Assembly (NCBI GenBank): GCA_030539475.1
Contig: JAUNRY010000075.1
Coordinates: 1 to 9,236 of the forward strand
Length of the DNA: 9,236 nucleotides
Source: Bacteroidia bacterium
Lineage (GTDB): Bacteria > Bacteroidota > Bacteroidia > Bacteroidales > Dysgonomonadaceae
Direction of reading: 5' to 3'
The position numbers and the translations under genes are program-made. The notes below the pieces were generated by a model. The model saw only the letters and a list, made by a program, of their open reading frames with translations, had not been told where the DNA came from and ran no database searches. Positions 6,280 to 9,236 of the stretch are shown one piece after another; the stretch's first letter is position 1; the number at the start of each line of letters is the position of its first letter.

Positions 6280-7188
6280 ATGCTATTAAATATCTTTAAC
6301 TCAACCGATTCAACCTTTGTTAACACGGGAGAAAGAGCTGCCGAATTGATTAAGCAAGGGCGGTTTGAAGATTTGGCGCATCACTTGGTTACGTGGGGAA
6401 TTGATTTTCTGGGCAAGATTGTTGCAGCGCTTGTTATCTTTTTTATCGGCCGATGGCTTATTCGGGTAATACGGAAACTGGCGGATAAAATTATGACGAG
6501 AAGACAAATGGATATTGCCCTGCAGGGATTTATGAAAAATGTACTTGATTTTTTTCTGTACCTGCTCCTTATCATATTTATTATTAACATTGTAGGCGCT
6601 CAAACTATTTCTATTGCCGCGCTTATCGGCGCCGCGGGTTTGGCGGTGGGCTTGGCCGTAAAAGACAACCTGGCTAATTTTGCCGGCGGGGTTATGTTGC
6701 TTTTTAACAAACCGTTCAGAATTGGCGACTACGTAGAGGCGCAAAACCTGGCCGGAACGGTTCAAAGTATCGGCATTCTTTATACCACGCTTACAACTGC
6801 CGATAACAAAACCATTTACATCCCCAACGGGCCGTTGTCAACCGGCAACATCATCAACTACAACACACAGATAACCCGAAGAATAGAAATTACAATCAAT
6901 ATTGAATACGGAACCGATGTGGCTGTGGTAAACAACATGCTGCTCGAAATTGCCCGCGCACATCCGCAAGTGCTGGAAATTCCGGAACCTTTTGCGCGGA
7001 TGACCAAAATGAACGAACATTCCATCGATTTCACGCTTCGCGTTTGGGTAAACCGGAACAATTTTTGGACTGTTACGCACGATTTAAACGAAGAGATATA
7101 CAAGCAGGTGAACGAGAGAGGATTGGTGATTCCGTTCCCGCACATGACCGTACATTTGGAAGATTCGGAAAAAGCTGAAAGCAACTAA
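6280..7188 (+). CDS. mscS: MscS-type small-conductance mechanosensitive channel
   Basis: This 302-residue inner-membrane protein has the plain MscS layout and is close in length to the E. coli channel (286 residues). An amphipathic N-terminus precedes TM1 at about 43-64 (FLGKIVAALVIFFIGRWLI) and TM2 at about 88-106. The pore-lining TM3 at about 109-142 has the conserved small-residue packing AALIGAAGLAVGLAVKDNLA and then GGVMLLF. KPFRIGDYV (144-152) starts the cytoplasmic beta domain, with IPNGPLSTGNIINY and a C-terminal alpha/beta cage ending in VIPFPHMTVHL. It opens under membrane tension and releases solutes during hypo-osmotic shock. It is the first gene of a unit with the MutS-like gene, which begins 3 nt after its stop codon, and is divergent from the TPR gene. 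The family is clear; conductance and ion preference are not readable. Confidence 0.95.
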   Translation: MLLNIFNSTDSTFVNTGERAAELIKQGRFEDLAHHLVTWGIDFLGKIVAALVIFFIGRWLIRVIRKLADKIMTRRQMDIALQGFMKNVLDFFLYLLLIIFIINIVGAQTISIAALIGAAGLAVGLAVKDNLANFAGGVMLLFNKPFRIGDYVEAQNLAGTVQSIGILYTTLTTADNKTIYIPNGPLSTGNIINYNTQITRRIEITINIEYGTDVAVVNNMLLEIARAHPQVLEIPEPFARMTKMNEHSIDFTLRVWVNRNNFWTVTHDLNEEIYKQVNERGLVIPFPHMTVHLEDSEKAESN

Positions 7189-7191
7189 ATT

Positions 7192-8988
7192 ATGCCCACG
7201 TCGAACCGTATAATCCTGCACGAAAATTTAGCGCGGTTGAGCAGGAACCAAGCCGAAAAAATAAGGAAAGAGCTGTTAGCCAACAGCTTTTTTCGATTAT
7301 TGGTGTTTATAATTGGAGCTGTTTCCGCTTATTTCTGGGCGGTAAAATCGGTGTGGTTTCTGGCGCCGCTTTTGGCAGCTACAGCCGTTTTTCTGATGCT
7401 GCTGCGCCGCCATGCCCGGTTATCGCAAGCGAGAGAGCGTGCCGAAACAACGCTGAAAATTGCCGAAGATGAGCTGAAAGCGTTCCGATACGATTTTTCG
7501 CCTTTCGACGGAATGAACGAGCGAATAAACCCGGCACACGATTTTAGTTTCGATTTGGATGTTTTCGGCAACGGTTCCATTTCGCAAATCGTTAACCGCA
7601 CTTCGCTCATTATGGGCAGGAAATGCCTGGCCGATATGTTGGAAAATCCGCTGACGGACAAAGAAAATATTGTTGCGCGTCAGCGCGCGGTTGCGGAACT
7701 TGCCCAACAAGAAGATTTTTGTTTGGAATTTAGGGTTACGGGCAGTTTATCGGGAAACGCCATTTCGGATGCCGATGAAGCGCGGCGCAAGTTCGCGAAA
7801 AAAGCAACGTTCAAAAACAAATCGGTTTGGAAAGTTTTAACCGTTGTGGTTCCGGCGGCTTACGCCCTGTATTTCGGGTTGTTGGCGCTGGGCGCGGTAT
7901 CGTCATCGAAACTGCTGCTCGTTTACCTGACAACGCTCGGGGTTTCATCCATTCCTTTCAAAAAAGTGAAATCGTTGTGGATGGCTTTCGATAAAAAATC
8001 AAAAACACTCTCGGCCTATTCCCGTTTGTTCGCGCTGATGGAAAACACGAAGTTCGAGAGCAGGTTGCTTCAGGAATTGCAACGCAATATGTTGGGAGAG
8101 AAACCGGCATCGCGAGAAATCAGGAAATTGGCGGGTTACATCCGAAATCTCGACTCGGCATTCGCCTTTCCCGTGTTGCTTATCGTGAATCCGCTGTTTT
8201 TGTGGAACGTGGTCTACGCGCTGAAAATAGAGAATTGGTTAGACAAAAACAGTGCGAAAACGCACAGCTGGTTTTCAACGCTGGCAGAATTTGACGCGCT
8301 TGTTTCGTTGGGGACTTTTGCAGCGAATCATCCGCATTTTTCGTTTCCCGAAATTTCCGATGCGTTTTGTTTTTCCGGCGAAGCGTTGGGACATCCGCTC
8401 ATTCCGCACGAAAAATCGGTAAAAAACAACGTGCGTATTTCCCGGAAGCCCTATTTCATGGTGGTTACCGGCGCCAACATGGCGGGCAAAAGCACTTACT
8501 TGCGAACCGTGGGTGTAAACCATTTGCTGGCAAGCATTGGCGCGCCGGTTTGTGCCGAAAGCCTGACGTTTTATCCCGGACGGCTGCTTACCAATTTGCG
8601 TACGTCGGATTCGCTGGTGAACAACGAGTCGTACTTTTTTGCCGAACTCAAACGCTTGAAAATGATTATAGAAAGTTTGCAATCGGGCAACAACGGGTTG
8701 TTTATTATCCTGGACGAAATCCTGAAAGGAACCAATTCCGAAGACAAGCAAAAAGGCTCACTCTCACTGATGAAACGCCTGGTGCAACTGGGCGGCAGCG
8801 GAATTATCGCGACGCATGATTTGGCTTTGGGAAACCTCGAAAACGAATTTCCGGAAGCGGTAAAAAACTTTCATTTCGAGGCCGATATTTCAGGCAGCAC
8901 GCTTGCATTTACGTACAAACTGGAAGAAGGCATCGCGCAAAACATGAACGCGAGTTTTTTGATGAAGAGCATGGGAATTGTGGAGTAA
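7192..8988 (+). CDS. Membrane-anchored MutS-like ATPase
   Basis: This 598-residue protein contains a MutS lever/core region and a complete MutS-type ATPase, but no mismatch-recognition N-terminus. Two hydrophobic segments (about 34-50 and 54-71) come first. Then follows a MutS core block around 116-150 (HDFSFDLDVFGNGSISQIVN, RTSLIMGRKCLADMLENPL). Further hydrophobic stretches lie at about 213-254 and 324-344. The ATPase has Walker A GANMAGKST (427-435), a conserved SDSLVNNESYFFAELKRL segment, Walker B FIILDE (Asp508, Glu509) and the switch histidine in ATHD (His542). It ends in FTYKLEEGIAQNMNASFLMK as MutS proteins do. No Smr nuclease domain is present, so it is not MutS2. It is most likely one of the MutS-like proteins of about 600 residues annotated widely in Bacteroidota, with unknown function; ordinary mismatch repair is unlikely without domain I. 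The gene starts 3 nt after the mscS stop, implying coupled translation. Confidence 0.9.
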   Translation: MPTSNRIILHENLARLSRNQAEKIRKELLANSFFRLLVFIIGAVSAYFWAVKSVWFLAPLLAATAVFLMLLRRHARLSQARERAETTLKIAEDELKAFRYDFSPFDGMNERINPAHDFSFDLDVFGNGSISQIVNRTSLIMGRKCLADMLENPLTDKENIVARQRAVAELAQQEDFCLEFRVTGSLSGNAISDADEARRKFAKKATFKNKSVWKVLTVVVPAAYALYFGLLALGAVSSSKLLLVYLTTLGVSSIPFKKVKSLWMAFDKKSKTLSAYSRLFALMENTKFESRLLQELQRNMLGEKPASREIRKLAGYIRNLDSAFAFPVLLIVNPLFLWNVVYALKIENWLDKNSAKTHSWFSTLAEFDALVSLGTFAANHPHFSFPEISDAFCFSGEALGHPLIPHEKSVKNNVRISRKPYFMVVTGANMAGKSTYLRTVGVNHLLASIGAPVCAESLTFYPGRLLTNLRTSDSLVNNESYFFAELKRLKMIIESLQSGNNGLFIILDEILKGTNSEDKQKGSLSLMKRLVQLGGSGIIATHDLALGNLENEFPEAVKNFHFEADISGSTLAFTYKLEEGIAQNMNASFLMKSMGIVE

Positions 8989-9012
8989 GATATGCCCAAA
9001 ACAATACCTTGA

Positions 9013-9028
9013 TTTCCTTAAAAGGAAA
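9013..9028. repeat. Short AT-rich palindrome between convergent genes
   Basis: tttcctt (9013-9019) and aaggaaa (9022-9028) are perfect inverted copies separated by two bases. The element lies in the 72-nt gap between the stops of the MutS-like gene and the convergent CsbD-family gene, the right place for a bidirectional terminator. The stem has only two GC pairs, the loop is too small without opening a pair or more, and there is no T-run. It is therefore a weak terminator candidate. Confidence 0.25.
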
Positions 9029-9060
9029 CCATTATTACTCTGTATATTTGTCAATTACAA

Positions 9061-9236
9061 CTACTTAATCTCTTCCATTTGCTCGTCCAGCCAAAGCGAT
9101 AATTCTTCTTTGGTTTTACCGGTTTTTTCTTGTAACCGCCCCAAAAGTTCGTCTTCTTTGCCTTCGATGTACAACAAATCATCGTCGTTTAAATCGGCCC
9201 ATTCTTGTTTGGCGCGTCCTTTGAGTTGGTTCCAGC
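9061..9236 (-). CDS. CsbD-family stress-response protein (C-terminal part, cut by window)
   Basis: The last 57 codons of a small gene are read on the minus strand, ending in TAG at 9061-9063; the start lies beyond the right edge. The visible residues begin WNQLKGRAKQEWADLNDDDL, continue YIEGKEDELLGRLQEKTGKT and end in a charged helix (KEELSLWLDEQMEEIK). This matches the CsbD family: WNQLKGxxKxxWxxLxDDDL, then a G-K-x-D-x-L-x-G-x-x-Q pattern. CsbD proteins are about 60-70 residues, charged and helical, and are induced by general or osmotic stress in several bacteria; their molecular role is unknown. Only about 5-10 N-terminal residues should be missing. It is convergent with the MutS-like gene. 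Confidence 0.88.
   Translation of the reverse strand, partial: WNQLKGRAKQEWADLNDDDLLYIEGKEDELLGRLQEKTGKTKEELSLWLDEQMEEIK

Noticed and set aside
8275..8751. Minus-strand open frame (158 codons) within the MutS-like gene
   Set aside because: It lies opposite the conserved Walker A and B region and is explained as a shadow of that gene.
7192..8988. Canonical mismatch-repair MutS or MutS2
   Set aside because: There is no N-terminal mismatch-recognition domain and no C-terminal Smr domain, and hydrophobic segments are present that those proteins lack.

Overview
The window looks like chromosomal DNA from a member of the Bacteroidota, most likely order Bacteroidales. The signs are a TonB-dependent receptor with an N-terminal carboxypeptidase-regulatory-like domain, a DUF4625 lipoprotein, a DUF1080 lipoprotein, weak or absent Shine-Dalgarno sequences with A/T-rich leaders, and several exact copies of the Bacteroides-type -7 promoter box TAnnTTTG in the gene gaps. 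Genus cannot be decided from the sequence. Coding density is high and no gap exceeds about 130 bases. I see no insertion sequence, integrase, CRISPR array, rRNA or tRNA.

Region 1 (1-1815, minus strand) is a probable two-gene unit. A phosphotriesterase-family lipoprotein with a complete binuclear metal site is followed 29 nt later by a DUF1080 (3-keto-disaccharide hydrolase family) lipoprotein. Both are predicted to be exported and lipid-anchored. The left edge carries what looks like half of a terminator hairpin.

Region 2 (1866-5307, minus strand) is the most coherent part. It reads as a three-gene operon: a Fur-family metalloregulator, a TonB-dependent outer-membrane receptor (17 nt later) and a very histidine-rich DUF4625 lipoprotein (26 nt later), closed by a strong intrinsic terminator. 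The regulator's promoter (TTTG-N19-TACATTTG) is overlapped by a 7-1-7 near-palindrome of the geometry used by Fur, Zur and PerR proteins. The simplest reading is an autoregulated metal-uptake operon, with zinc the best guess: regulator senses metal, receptor imports it, and the His-rich lipoprotein captures it at the envelope. The metal is an inference.

Region 3 (5370-8988) holds two divergent units sharing one promoter region. A secreted TPR-repeat protein is read leftward. An MscS-type mechanosensitive channel and, 3 nt after it, a membrane-anchored MutS-like ATPase are read rightward. The two -7 boxes form an 11-bp inverted repeat, so the promoters overlap and may compete.

Region 4 (9061-9236, minus strand) is the C-terminal part of a CsbD-family stress protein, cut by the window edge.

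The most interesting items are the self-contained metalloregulator/receptor/His-rich lipoprotein operon with its putative operator, and the little-characterised membrane MutS-like protein coupled to a mechanosensitive channel.
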